NCBI GenBank assembly: GCA_947367415.1
Contig: CANBEE010000050.1
Span: 1-13,402, forward strand
Reading direction: 5' to 3'
From: an uncultured Bacteroidales bacterium
GTDB lineage: Bacteria; Bacteroidota; Bacteroidia; Bacteroidales; Bacteroidaceae
Length of the DNA stretch: 13,402 bases
Each line of letters begins with the position of its first letter. Positions within the stretch are counted from its first letter, which is position 1. This document shows, piece by piece, positions 5,955 to 13,116 of the stretch. Under the pieces are notes generated by a model. That model was not told the origin of the DNA. It saw only the letters and a program-made list of their open reading frames with translations, and did not search any database. The translations under genes were made by a program, and so were the position numbers.

Positions 5955-7739
5955 ATGATAGAAGAGAAATTGGTTAAGAGTATCGTAGAGGCGATACAAG
6001 CATTGTATGGAACGATGGTAGAACCTGCTCAAGTGCAACTGCAGAAGACAAAAAAAGAGTTTGAGGGTCATCTGACACTCGTCGTATTCCCCTTCCTGCG
6101 TGCCTCACGCAAAGGCCCTGAACAGACGGCTCAGGAGATAGGCGAGTATTTGGCCGCACACGAGCCCATGGTACAGGCGTTCAACGTCATCAAGGGATTC
6201 CTCAACATCACCATTGCTGCATCGGCTTGGATAGAACTCCTCGGCTGCATCGACAATGATGACAAATATGGTTTGCAGACACCTACCGAAAAGTCACCAC
6301 TCGTAATGATTGAGTACTCGTCGCCCAATACAAACAAACCCCTCCACCTGGGCCATGTGCGCAACAACCTCTTGGGCTATGCGCTGGCCAACATCATGGA
6401 GGCCAACGGCAACCGCGTGGTGAAGACTAATATCGTCAATGACCGCGGCATACACATCTGCAAGTCAATGCTGGCTTGGCAGAAGTATGGCGAGGGCGAG
6501 ACTCCCGAGACATCAGGCAAGAAGGGCGACCATCTCATCGGCGACTACTACGTAGCTTTCGATAAACACTACAAGGCTGAGGTTGCAGAAATCATGGAGC
6601 GCGAAGGTTGCACTAAGGAGGAGGCTGAGGCCAAGTCGCCCCTGATGGCCGAGGCACGCGAAATGCTCGTGAAGTGGGAGGCCGGTGACACTGCAGTGCG
6701 CGGTCTGTGGCAGATGATGAACGAGTGGGTATATGCCGGATTCGACGAGACATACAAGATGATGGGCGTAGACTTCGATAAGATATATTACGAATCACAG
6801 ACCTATCTCGAAGGTAAGGAGAAGGTGATGGAGGGCTTGGACAAGGGCTTCTTCTTCCGCAAGGAGGATGGCTCGGTATGGGCCGACCTCACCGGCGAGG
6901 GCCTCGACCACAAACTCCTGCTCCGTAGCGACGGCACATCGGTATACATGACTCAAGACATCGGTACCGCAAAGCTGCGCTTCCAGGACTATCCTATCAA
7001 CAAGATGATATACGTAGTGGGTAATGAACAGAATTACCACTTCCAGGTACTCTCTATCCTGCTCGACAAGCTCGGCTTCGACTGGGGCAAAGACCTCGTA
7101 CACTTCTCGTACGGCATGGTAGAGCTACCCGAAGGCAAGATGAAGAGCCGCGAAGGCACCGTAGTGGATGCCGATGACCTCATGGCTGAAATGATAGCCA
7201 CCGCACGCGATACATCTAAGGAACTGGGCAAGCTCGATGGGCTCACTGCAGAGGAGGCCGAGAATATTGCCCGCATCGTAGGCCTTGGTGCACTCAAGTA
7301 CTTCATCCTTAAGGTGGACGCTCGCAAGAACATGACCTTCAACCCCAAGGAGTCTATCGACTTCAACGGTAACACAGGTCCCTTCATCCAATACACCTAT
7401 GCCCGTATCCAGTCTATCTTGCGCAAGGCAGCAGATGCTCAATTGACAATAGACAATGCACAACTGACAATTAATGAGAAGGAGATGGCATTGATACAGA
7501 AGCTGGCTGAGTTCCCCGCCGTAGTGAAGGAGGCAGGCGTAAGCTACACCCCATCGGTGATTGCCAACTACGTATACGACTTGGTGAAGGAATTCAACCA
7601 GTTCTACCATGACTACAGTATCCTACGTGAGGAGGACGAAGCCGTGAAGCAATTCCGTCTCGTGCTCTCGGCCAACGTGGCCAAGATCATCCGCTTGGGC
7701 ATGGGATTGCTCGGTATCGAGGTTCCTGATCGTATGTAA
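5955..7739 (+). CDS. argS: Arginyl-tRNA synthetase
   Basis: This class I aminoacyl-tRNA synthetase charges tRNA-Arg with arginine. The 594-residue protein has an N-terminal additional domain (about 1-100), the HIGH motif as HLGH at 131-134 in EYSSPNTNKPLHLGHVRNN, the catalytic Rossmann domain, a KMSKS-loop equivalent GKMKSREGT at 394-402, and the C-terminal anticodon-binding DALR domain with NQFYHDYSILREE, ending in LGIEVPDRM. Length and motifs are normal. The linker between the catalytic and anticodon-binding domains (residues 496-507) is made of a short repeat peptide (QLTIDNAQLTIN) encoded by bases 7440-7475. A promoter lies just upstream at 5892-5923. The next gene is 142 bp away across a repeat-rich gap. 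Confidence 0.96.
   Translation: MIEEKLVKSIVEAIQALYGTMVEPAQVQLQKTKKEFEGHLTLVVFPFLRASRKGPEQTAQEIGEYLAAHEPMVQAFNVIKGFLNITIAASAWIELLGCIDNDDKYGLQTPTEKSPLVMIEYSSPNTNKPLHLGHVRNNLLGYALANIMEANGNRVVKTNIVNDRGIHICKSMLAWQKYGEGETPETSGKKGDHLIGDYYVAFDKHYKAEVAEIMEREGCTKEEAEAKSPLMAEAREMLVKWEAGDTAVRGLWQMMNEWVYAGFDETYKMMGVDFDKIYYESQTYLEGKEKVMEGLDKGFFFRKEDGSVWADLTGEGLDHKLLLRSDGTSVYMTQDIGTAKLRFQDYPINKMIYVVGNEQNYHFQVLSILLDKLGFDWGKDLVHFSYGMVELPEGKMKSREGTVVDADDLMAEMIATARDTSKELGKLDGLTAEEAENIARIVGLGALKYFILKVDARKNMTFNPKESIDFNGNTGPFIQYTYARIQSILRKAADAQLTIDNAQLTINEKEMALIQKLAEFPAVVKEAGVSYTPSVIANYVYDLVKEFNQFYHDYSILREEDEAVKQFRLVLSANVAKIIRLGMGLLGIEVPDRM
7440..7475 (+). repeat. In-frame short repeat within argS
   Basis: The stretch reads as two imperfect 21-nt units giving QLTIDNA then QLTINEK. 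It contains AATTGACAAT at 7441-7450 and CTGACAATTA in the second unit. AT-rich CAATTGACAAT-type repeats are, as I recall, widespread between genes in Bacteroidetes and often appear in false ORFs as QLTINN-like peptides. Here the repeat lies inside a real gene, in the linker before the anticodon-binding domain. Confidence 0.65.
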
Positions 7740-7741
7740 TA

Positions 7742-7868
7742 GTTAGGAGTTTAGGAGTCAGGAGTTATCGCTTTGCTCAGGAGTTCAGACAACAGTACTG
7801 CACGCTGAAATCGAGAAAGCAACATCAGCCAATGGTGTTGTCTAAACTCCCGAACTCATGAACTCCTG
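7742..7868. repeat. Repeat-rich gap with AGGAGT units and a long inverted repeat
   Basis: After argS, TAGGAGT, TAGGAGT and CAGGAGT occur in quick succession at 7744-7764. GGAGTTCAGACAAC at 7780-7793 pairs with GTTGTCTAAACTCC at 7837-7850 (13 of 14 Watson-Crick plus one G-T pair in RNA). Further inverted copies, GAACTC at 7852-7857 and GAACTCC at 7860-7866, follow. It forms a large imperfect palindrome across the gap between argS and the RNase H gene; no U-tract terminator is evident. Confidence 0.7.
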
Positions 7869-7881
7869 TACTTCTGAAAAA

Positions 7882-8556
7882 ATGAGCAAGAAAAAAAAGT
7901 TTTACGTCGTTTGGAGCGGTCTTAACCCTGGCATCTATCATAACTGGGACGACTGTCAGGCACAAATCAAAGGTGTGAAGGGCGCGGTATACAAGTCCTT
8001 CGACTCGAAGGAGGAGGCCGAGCGTGCCTATGCCTCACCGGCGTATGAGTATGTGAGGAGAAAAGAGAAGACCCGCCCCATCCCTCCCTGTGATGGAGGA
8101 GGAACCAACACCGCGATGACTGAAAGCCCCCTCTCCGGGAGGGGGATGGGGGAGGCCCCCCTTTATGCCCTTGCAGTAGATGCCGCTTGCAGCGGTAATC
8201 CTGGTCCTATGGAATATCGTGGTGTATATCTTGGCGACGGCAAGGAGATCTTCCACTTCGGCCCCGTGTATGGCACAAACAACATCGGAGAGTTTCTCGC
8301 CATCGTGCATGCCTTGGCACTGCTCGATAAACAGGGGCTCAAAATGACCATCTACAGCGACAGTCGCACAGCCATCAGCTGGGTACGTAAGAAATGCTGC
8401 AAGACACAGCTTGAGCGTACTGCCGAGACGGAGGCGCTGTTCCAACTCATCGAACGCGCCGAAGCGTGGCTCAAGAGCCATCGCGTGACCAATCCCATCG
8501 TGAAATGGGAAACCGATAAATGGGGCGAAGTTCCGGCAGACTTTGGCAGGAAATAA
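7882..8556 (+). CDS. rnhA: Ribonuclease H with N-terminal viroplasmin domain
   Basis: This enzyme cuts RNA in RNA-DNA hybrids. The 224-residue protein starts with the caulimovirus viroplasmin-type hybrid-binding domain (about 6-52: FYVVWSGLNPGIYHNWDDC, then VYKSFDSKEEAERAY). The RNase H catalytic domain runs from about 95 to the end: Asp100 in VDAACSGNPGP, Glu137 in NNIGEFLAI, Asp160 in IYSDSRTA, and the last acidic site Asp220 in GEVPADFGRK. All four catalytic acids are present. An ATG at 7858 would add MNSCTSEK, but those codons come from the AACTCCTG repeat, so the ATG at 7882 before the Lys-rich start is preferred. The linker at about 64-93 is encoded by a C/G-rich palindromic repeat (8075-8160). 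A strong terminator follows. Confidence 0.92.
   Translation: MSKKKKFYVVWSGLNPGIYHNWDDCQAQIKGVKGAVYKSFDSKEEAERAYASPAYEYVRRKEKTRPIPPCDGGGTNTAMTESPLSGRGMGEAPLYALAVDAACSGNPGPMEYRGVYLGDGKEIFHFGPVYGTNNIGEFLAIVHALALLDKQGLKMTIYSDSRTAISWVRKKCCKTQLERTAETEALFQLIERAEAWLKSHRVTNPIVKWETDKWGEVPADFGRK
8075..8160. repeat. GC-rich palindromic repeat within the RNase H linker
   Basis: CCCCATCCCTCCC at 8077-8089 is complementary, apart from two extra G, to GGGAGGGGGATGGGG near 8138-8152. Inside it lie CCTCC-CTGTGAT-GGAGG (8084-8100 region) and a tight hairpin CCCCCTC-TCCGG-GAGGGGG (8127-8145). The sequence stays open in the gene frame and encodes a Gly/Pro-rich linker. The CCCCTCTCCGGGAGGGG type resembles an intergenic repeat common in Prevotella-like genomes, from memory. 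Confidence 0.65.
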
Positions 8557-8561
8557 TCAAA

Positions 8562-8627
8562 AAAGGAATATCCTTTGTTATGTTTTCATAAAAAAGAGTC
8601 GTAGCATACAGTATCTACGACTTTTTT
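8562..8627 (+). terminator. Intrinsic terminator after the RNase H gene
   Basis: AGTCGTAG at 8597-8604 pairs with CTACGACT at 8615-8622 around a 10-nt loop. The stem is extended by a run of A before it and a run of T after it, giving a classic bidirectional terminator shape. A smaller hairpin AAAGGA-ATA-TCCTTT sits just before it at 8562-8576. Confidence 0.85.
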
Positions 8628-8629
8628 AT

Positions 8630-8637
8630 TACCTTTA
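8630..8637 (+). promoter_or_regulatory. Possible -7 box for the SDR gene
   Basis: TACCTTTA lies right after the terminator and matches TAnnTTTG in all but the last base. No TTTG is seen 19-21 nt upstream, where the terminator stem lies. It would give a leader of about 40 nt. The call is weak and rests mainly on the need for a promoter after a strong terminator. Confidence 0.3.
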
Positions 8638-8680
8638 CGACATCAAACCTTGAAGTAAAGAAAGATAACAATATCGTATT

Positions 8681-9493
8681 ATGAACGAACTTTTCAATAT
8701 CAAAGACCGCGTAGTCGTCCTAACGGGCGGCACAGGAGTGTTGGGCAAGGCTATTGCCCTGTATCTGGCCAAGCAAGGTGCAAAAGTAGTGGTAATGGGT
8801 CGCCGCGTAGAGGCAGGCGAGGCCATCGTGAAGCAGATCCGTGAAGAGGGCGGTGAAGGTATGTTCCTCGTGACCGATGTGATGAACCAGGCCGTAGTGG
8901 AGCATAACCTTGCCGATGTGCTGGCGCAGTATGGTCGCGTAGATGCACTACTCAATGCAGCCGGAGGTAATATGCCTGGTGCTACGATTGCACCCACGGG
9001 CACCTTCTTCGACCTCAAACCTGAGGAGTTCCAGCGCGTGCTCGACCTCAATCTCACAGGCACCGTCATCCCCACTCAAGTATTTCTGCGTCCTATGGTA
9101 GAGCAAGGCAAGGGATGCATCGTCAACTTCTCCTCTATGGCAGCCTTCCGCCCCATGACCCGTGTCTGTGGCTATGCTGCAGCCAAGGCAGGCATCAGCA
9201 ACTTCACCGCCTATATGGCAACTGAGGTAGCTTCAAAGTTTGGCGAGGGTATTCGTGTCAATGCCATTGCACCGGGCTTCTTCCTCACCGAACAGAATCG
9301 TACACTACTCACTAATGAGGACGGCTCGTATACACAGCGCGGCACCGATGTGATACGCCAAACCCCCTTCAAGCGCTTCGGACGTCCCGAAGAGCTGTGT
9401 GGCACCATCCATTACCTCATCAGCGATGCCTCAGCCTTCGTTACAGGTACCGTAGCCGTAGTTGATGGCGGCTTCAATGTGTTTGCCATGTGA
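8681..9493 (+). CDS. Short-chain dehydrogenase/reductase, probable D-mannonate oxidoreductase
   Basis: This is a 270-residue NAD(P)-dependent classical SDR. The cofactor loop is TGGTGVLG at 15-22, followed by the NAAGG motif at 92-96, the catalytic Ser152 (NFSSMAAF), Tyr165 and Lys169 in YAAAK, and the PGF motif at 198-200. The N-terminus (FNIKDRVVVLTGGTGVLGKAIAL), the long GTFFDLKPEEF segment and the FFLTEQNR loop resemble SDR-type fructuronate reductases (the UxuB/YjmF type of Bacillus). These reduce fructuronate to mannonate in hexuronate breakdown. No uxuA or uronate isomerase gene is in the window, so the substrate is an inference from sequence likeness. The gene stands alone between two terminators, so it is probably a single-gene transcript. 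Confidence 0.85.
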   Translation: MNELFNIKDRVVVLTGGTGVLGKAIALYLAKQGAKVVVMGRRVEAGEAIVKQIREEGGEGMFLVTDVMNQAVVEHNLADVLAQYGRVDALLNAAGGNMPGATIAPTGTFFDLKPEEFQRVLDLNLTGTVIPTQVFLRPMVEQGKGCIVNFSSMAAFRPMTRVCGYAAAKAGISNFTAYMATEVASKFGEGIRVNAIAPGFFLTEQNRTLLTNEDGSYTQRGTDVIRQTPFKRFGRPEELCGTIHYLISDASAFVTGTVAVVDGGFNVFAM

Positions 9494-9510
9494 TTCCATA
9501 CCAATATAAT

Positions 9511-9549
9511 ATAAGAGACGTGCTGTCTAATGATGGCACGTCTCTTTAT
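9511..9549. terminator. Bidirectional terminator between convergent genes
   Basis: AGAGACGTGC at 9514-9523 pairs perfectly with GCACGTCTCT at 9536-9545 around a 12-nt loop. AT-rich flanks (ATATA before, TTATAT after) extend the stem with one bulge. It lies between the ends of the plus-strand SDR gene and the minus-strand GH43-like gene and can serve both. Confidence 0.82.
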
Positions 9550-9566
9550 ATCGTACAATAGGGTAT

Positions 9567-10640
9567 TTACTTCTGCTCAGCAAGCTTGGCTCGACGCTTT
9601 GTCTCCTTGGCCGACCAGCGTTGCAGACGCTTATACTCTTGCTTGGTAAGGCGCATGAATGAGCCGTGCTGCGGACCTGTAACACCTTCTATGTTCACGG
9701 GGTCGGAGAAGTTGCGCAGGTACTTGTCGGCCTTGCAAATGCGGTAGTTCTTTGGCTTTGACGAGTATTCAATGTAGGCCACACGCCAAGTGTCATCGCC
9801 CATGAGCTGGAAAGCTGATGAGCCTTCACACTTCTTGCGTCCTTCGAAGTCTACATAGTCATCCTCGATGGGTTCACCCCAAGGTCCATGCAGCGAAGGA
9901 GCGGTAGCGGTATAGATGCCCGTCTTGCCACCCTCCTTCTTGATAAGCATGTGATAGAGACCGTCACTCTCCAAATAATTGATGTCGGCATCAATGGTGG
10001 CATAGCCCCAGTCGAAGAGGAGCTGCGGTTTGGTAAGGCGGGTGAATGACTTATCCGCATAAGAGTAATACATGCGGTCGTACTGCTCCTCCTCACGATT
10101 GAGCATAGAGTAGTAAATCATATAGCCGCCCTTTTCTCCGTCGGGCCACTGATAATCTGGATTCCAAAAGATTTGAGGTGCCCATACGCGGTCAATTGTG
10201 CTGAAGTTTTTGTAAACGTCCGGTGCTTCGGAATTGCAGAAGATTGCTGGACCTTGACGGAAGTCAAAGGTGACAGACTCCCAATGGATGAGGTCGCGAC
10301 TGCGCAGGAGGTCAATGCCGTAGTTGTCCCACACCTTTGACTTGCGCACGCACATATCCGTGGTCACCATCACGTAGCCTTTTCCATTATAGGAGCGTGC
10401 AATGAAGGCATCACGGGTACCGCCCTCGATACGGGCATGCTCCTCAGGGTCAAAGATGGGATCGCCACCAATGACATCTTCGTAATGATAACCATCGCGA
10501 CTAAGGGCATAGGCAGTATATTCACCACGGTCACTCATGTGGCAATAAAGGTATCCATAATCTCCCTTTTGGAGATTCTGTGCCTGCGCACCTGTACTAA
10601 AGGCGAGGAGCAAAGCTCCGATAAGCGTAATTCGTCTCAT
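9567..10640 (-). CDS. Secreted GH43-like five-bladed propeller glycosidase
   Basis: From the ATG at 10638-10640 this is a 357-residue protein with a clean signal peptide (MRRITLIGALLLAFSTGAQA, cut near residue 20). An upstream ATG at 10674-10676 would put 12 extra polar residues before the signal and overlap the previous gene, so it is rejected. The body looks like a GH43-type beta-propeller: RDAFI with Asp77 as candidate general base, VWAPQIFWNP at 152-161 (the WAP signature), DADINYLESDGLYHM with Asp217/Asp219 as candidate pKa modulator, KKCEGSSAF with Glu272 as candidate general acid, and GPQHGSF at 322-328. Relatives act on arabinans, xylans or galactans; the substrate cannot be read here. 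No SusC/SusD or other CAZyme gene accompanies it. It follows the alkaline phosphatase gene by 19 bp, so the two are probably cotranscribed. Confidence 0.75.
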   Translation of the reverse strand: MRRITLIGALLLAFSTGAQAQNLQKGDYGYLYCHMSDRGEYTAYALSRDGYHYEDVIGGDPIFDPEEHARIEGGTRDAFIARSYNGKGYVMVTTDMCVRKSKVWDNYGIDLLRSRDLIHWESVTFDFRQGPAIFCNSEAPDVYKNFSTIDRVWAPQIFWNPDYQWPDGEKGGYMIYYSMLNREEEQYDRMYYSYADKSFTRLTKPQLLFDWGYATIDADINYLESDGLYHMLIKKEGGKTGIYTATAPSLHGPWGEPIEDDYVDFEGRKKCEGSSAFQLMGDDTWRVAYIEYSSKPKNYRICKADKYLRNFSDPVNIEGVTGPQHGSFMRLTKQEYKRLQRWSAKETKRRAKLAEQK

Positions 10641-10659
10641 GGTCAAGATGCTTATATTA

Positions 10660-12084
10660 TTATTTAGCCTTATCATAGCCCGCTATAGCTGCTATGCGTT
10701 TGGGAATATCGGTATTGTCCATCTGTCCGGTAAACTGCTCGGCTCCATTGCCGATAGCAAAGATGGGAACATAAGCAGCAGTATGTGACCCTACAGGCCA
10801 TGATACCATGGCTATGCGGTCGAGTATGCGCACTGCCAATGCAGAGATGGGTTCATCGCGATAGTAGAGACTCTCGGCCATCTTCACATTCTTCTCGCCA
10901 GTAAATGAACGCTCATACTCGTTGCGGAGAGCCTGCTCGTCACGTTCGCGGAGCTGCACTGTGTCCCAAAATCCAAAGTTCTCCTTCAGGGCCTCCTTCA
11001 TCTGCTCCCAAGTGACATTGTCCTTTGTCTCATGGCGCATACGGTTAACGATACGTGAGAAACCGGCCTGACTCACCTTCTGAGCCTGTAAAGCGCCGAA
11101 GCGCAGTTCATAAGACCCATTGCCAAGGGTGAATCCGCCTGTCTCATGGTCGGCACTAATGACAATGAGCGTCTCCTTCGGGTGTTGCTTGTAAAACTCG
11201 TAAGCAAGACGGATTGCATTGTCGAAATCTACCGTTTCCTGCAGTGCAGCAGCGGCATCGTTGGCATGGCAGGCATAGTCAATCTTACCACCCTCAACCA
11301 TAAGGAAGAAACCCTTCTTATGACGCTTATCGTAGAGATGGTCAATGGCAGCAGTAGTAATTTGTGTGAGCGTAAGGTCACCCTCGCGAGCATCAATGGC
11401 ATAGGGAAGCGTATTCTCCACAGCTCCATGCTTCTGTATGAGCAGCACTTTATCGGCATCAATCGCCTTGGTCTCATACTCATCATAGCCTCGAACAATG
11501 GTATATCCCGCCTCGCTGATAAGATCGTAGAGCTGCGGAGCTGCATGGTCATGAGGGTTTACATTCTCGGCCAAGTCGCCTCCTGCAAAGAAATCGAATC
11601 CTGAGGTGGCAAGCTGGGTGCCTATTTCATAATAGTCGTTACGACTTCTTTGATGTGCATAGAACGAAGCCGGTGTGGCGTGATTGACGGTGACACTGGT
11701 AGTGATACCCACCTTGGCGCCATAGCGATGAGCCATCTCGGCAATGCTGGTCACGGGAGTAGCCTCATCAGCAGCCATGCCAATGACTCCATTGTTGGTC
11801 TTATGTCCTGTAGCCAATGCAGTACCTCCGGCAGCCGAATCGGTTACATCAGAGCTGGCCGAATAAGAGGTAGCTATGCCCGTGTATGGGAACTGGGCGA
11901 AGCAGAGGGGCGTGATACCCAGTTCGCCCTGACATGAGCGGAGATAATACTGAGTAGCAGCGACCTGATTGAGTCCCATACCGTCACCGATAAAGAAGAA
12001 TACATACTTGGGAGCCTTGGCAAAGCCCATCAGACAACAGCACAGACAGAGTGCTATGACTGACATTAATCTATTGTTTTTCAT
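10660..12084 (-). CDS. Alkaline phosphatase (PhoA superfamily), secreted
   Basis: This is a 474-residue phosphomonoesterase with an N-terminal signal peptide (about 1-24, with an unusual cysteine run CLCCC at 13-17 in its hydrophobic core), so it is periplasmic or surface-exposed. All E. coli PhoA-type active-site positions are visible: Asp34 in FIGDGMG, the nucleophile Ser83 in DVTDSAAGGTALATG, Thr137 in NHATPAS, Glu264, Asp269 and His273 in VEGGKIDYACHA, Asp312 and His313 in SADHETGG, and His434 in GSHTAAYVP. It would release phosphate from organic esters, using two zinc and one magnesium ion. It lies 27 bp after the argC-like gene and 19 bp before the GH43-like gene. No Pho-box type signal is seen in the short upstream gap. 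Confidence 0.95.
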   Translation of the reverse strand: MKNNRLMSVIALCLCCCLMGFAKAPKYVFFFIGDGMGLNQVAATQYYLRSCQGELGITPLCFAQFPYTGIATSYSASSDVTDSAAGGTALATGHKTNNGVIGMAADEATPVTSIAEMAHRYGAKVGITTSVTVNHATPASFYAHQRSRNDYYEIGTQLATSGFDFFAGGDLAENVNPHDHAAPQLYDLISEAGYTIVRGYDEYETKAIDADKVLLIQKHGAVENTLPYAIDAREGDLTLTQITTAAIDHLYDKRHKKGFFLMVEGGKIDYACHANDAAAALQETVDFDNAIRLAYEFYKQHPKETLIVISADHETGGFTLGNGSYELRFGALQAQKVSQAGFSRIVNRMRHETKDNVTWEQMKEALKENFGFWDTVQLRERDEQALRNEYERSFTGEKNVKMAESLYYRDEPISALAVRILDRIAMVSWPVGSHTAAYVPIFAIGNGAEQFTGQMDNTDIPKRIAAIAGYDKAK

Positions 12085-12111
12085 AATTTATGAATAGTTA
12101 GTTACACGGAA

Positions 12112-13080
12112 TTAATACGCTGTTGCCTTCAGATTGAGACCTGTGGTCTCTTCGAGGTTGAAGAGCAGATTCATGTTGTGCACTGCCTGACCGCTAGTAC
12201 CCTTTAGCAGGTTGTCGATGCAGGAGGTGATTAGCAACATGTCGCCGTGCTTCTCCAGGTGAATAAGGCACTTGTTGGTGTTGACCACCTGCTTCAGGTC
12301 GATGTTGTCAGGAGTAATGTGAGTGAACGAGTCCTCGGCATAGTAGTCGGTATATAGCTGGTTGAGCTCCTCGATAGACACTTTGTTCTTCACCATGATG
12401 GTACAGAAGATGCCGCGTGTGAAGTTACCGCGATAGGGCACGAAATGGATAGCCGAGTTGAAGCTGCTCTGCAACTGGTTCAACGCTTCGCGTATCTCGG
12501 GAAGGTGCTGGTGTGTGAAGGGCTTGTAGATGCTCACATTGTTGTTTCGCCAGCTGAAGTGAGTCATCGATGAAGGTTTGTGACCTGTGCCGGTGCTACC
12601 GATAATAGCATGCACATAGATGTCGTCGCCCAACATGAGATTCTTGGCAAGTGGCAGCAAACCGAGGGTGACGCAAGTGGCAAAGTTGCCAGGATTGGCC
12701 ACATAGCGACTGCTACAGATGGCCCTGCGGTTCAACTCGGGAAGGCCATAGATAAAGTCATTGCCCTCATCCTTGAGACGAAATGCACGGGAGAAATCAA
12801 TAATTTTCAACTTCTCGGGTATCTCGTGTGTCTCCATAAACTGCCGGCTCTCCTCCATGTCGGTGCAGAGGAAGAGCAGGTCAATCTTGTCCAATTCAGG
12901 CTCTTCGGCAAACTGCAATTCCGTTTCGCCATAAAGTCCTCGATGCACCTCATGGATATATTGACCGCTATTGCCTCGGCCGGTAATGAAAACCAATAGC
13001 ACATCGGGGTGATTGAGCAGAAGGCGTATAAGTTCACCACCCGTAAAACCTGCTCCTTCTATGATTCCAGTCTTTATCAT
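12112..13080 (-). CDS. argC: ArgC-like N-acyl-gamma-glutamyl-phosphate reductase lacking the catalytic cysteine
   Basis: The 322-residue protein aligns throughout with ArgC of Bacteroidales as I remember it: an N-terminal NAD(P)-binding fold, FIYGLPELNRR at 109-119, GSTGTGHKP at 161-169, FSWRNNN at 175-181, HQHLPEI at 190-196 (substrate His region), GNFTRGI at 218-224 and DNLLKGTSGQAV at 289-300. ArgC reduces acylglutamyl phosphate to the semialdehyde in arginine synthesis through a cysteine thioester. Here NPGCF is NPGNF: Asn132, codon AAC at 12685-12687. The first Rossmann glycine is Glu8 (IIEGAGFTGG), and the usual Ala-His after the second strand is Asp74-Met75 (LCTDMEES). The frame is complete. 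It may be a paralogue with another role, an inactive copy, or an unusual enzyme using Cys136. It lies 36 bp after argR. Confidence 0.85.
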   Translation of the reverse strand: MIKTGIIEGAGFTGGELIRLLLNHPDVLLVFITGRGNSGQYIHEVHRGLYGETELQFAEEPELDKIDLLFLCTDMEESRQFMETHEIPEKLKIIDFSRAFRLKDEGNDFIYGLPELNRRAICSSRYVANPGNFATCVTLGLLPLAKNLMLGDDIYVHAIIGSTGTGHKPSSMTHFSWRNNNVSIYKPFTHQHLPEIREALNQLQSSFNSAIHFVPYRGNFTRGIFCTIMVKNKVSIEELNQLYTDYYAEDSFTHITPDNIDLKQVVNTNKCLIHLEKHGDMLLITSCIDNLLKGTSGQAVHNMNLLFNLEETTGLNLKATAY

Positions 13081-13116
13081 ATTGCTTTATTATGATTGCT
13101 TCTATGTGTTAAGTTC

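Noticed and set aside
5647..6071. Open frames on both strands across the recG-argS gap
   Set aside because: They run through the hairpin and tandem repeats and into the neighbouring genes; the predicted peptides are repeat-derived (two similar segments on the minus strand) and lack a credible domain or start context.
7858..7881. Upstream ATG for the RNase H gene
   Set aside because: The added codons are part of the AACTCC repeat; the ATG at 7882 begins directly before the Lys-rich start of the viroplasmin domain.
10641..10676. Upstream ATG for the GH43-like gene
   Set aside because: It would overlap the end of the phosphatase gene and place polar residues before a complete signal peptide that starts at 10640.
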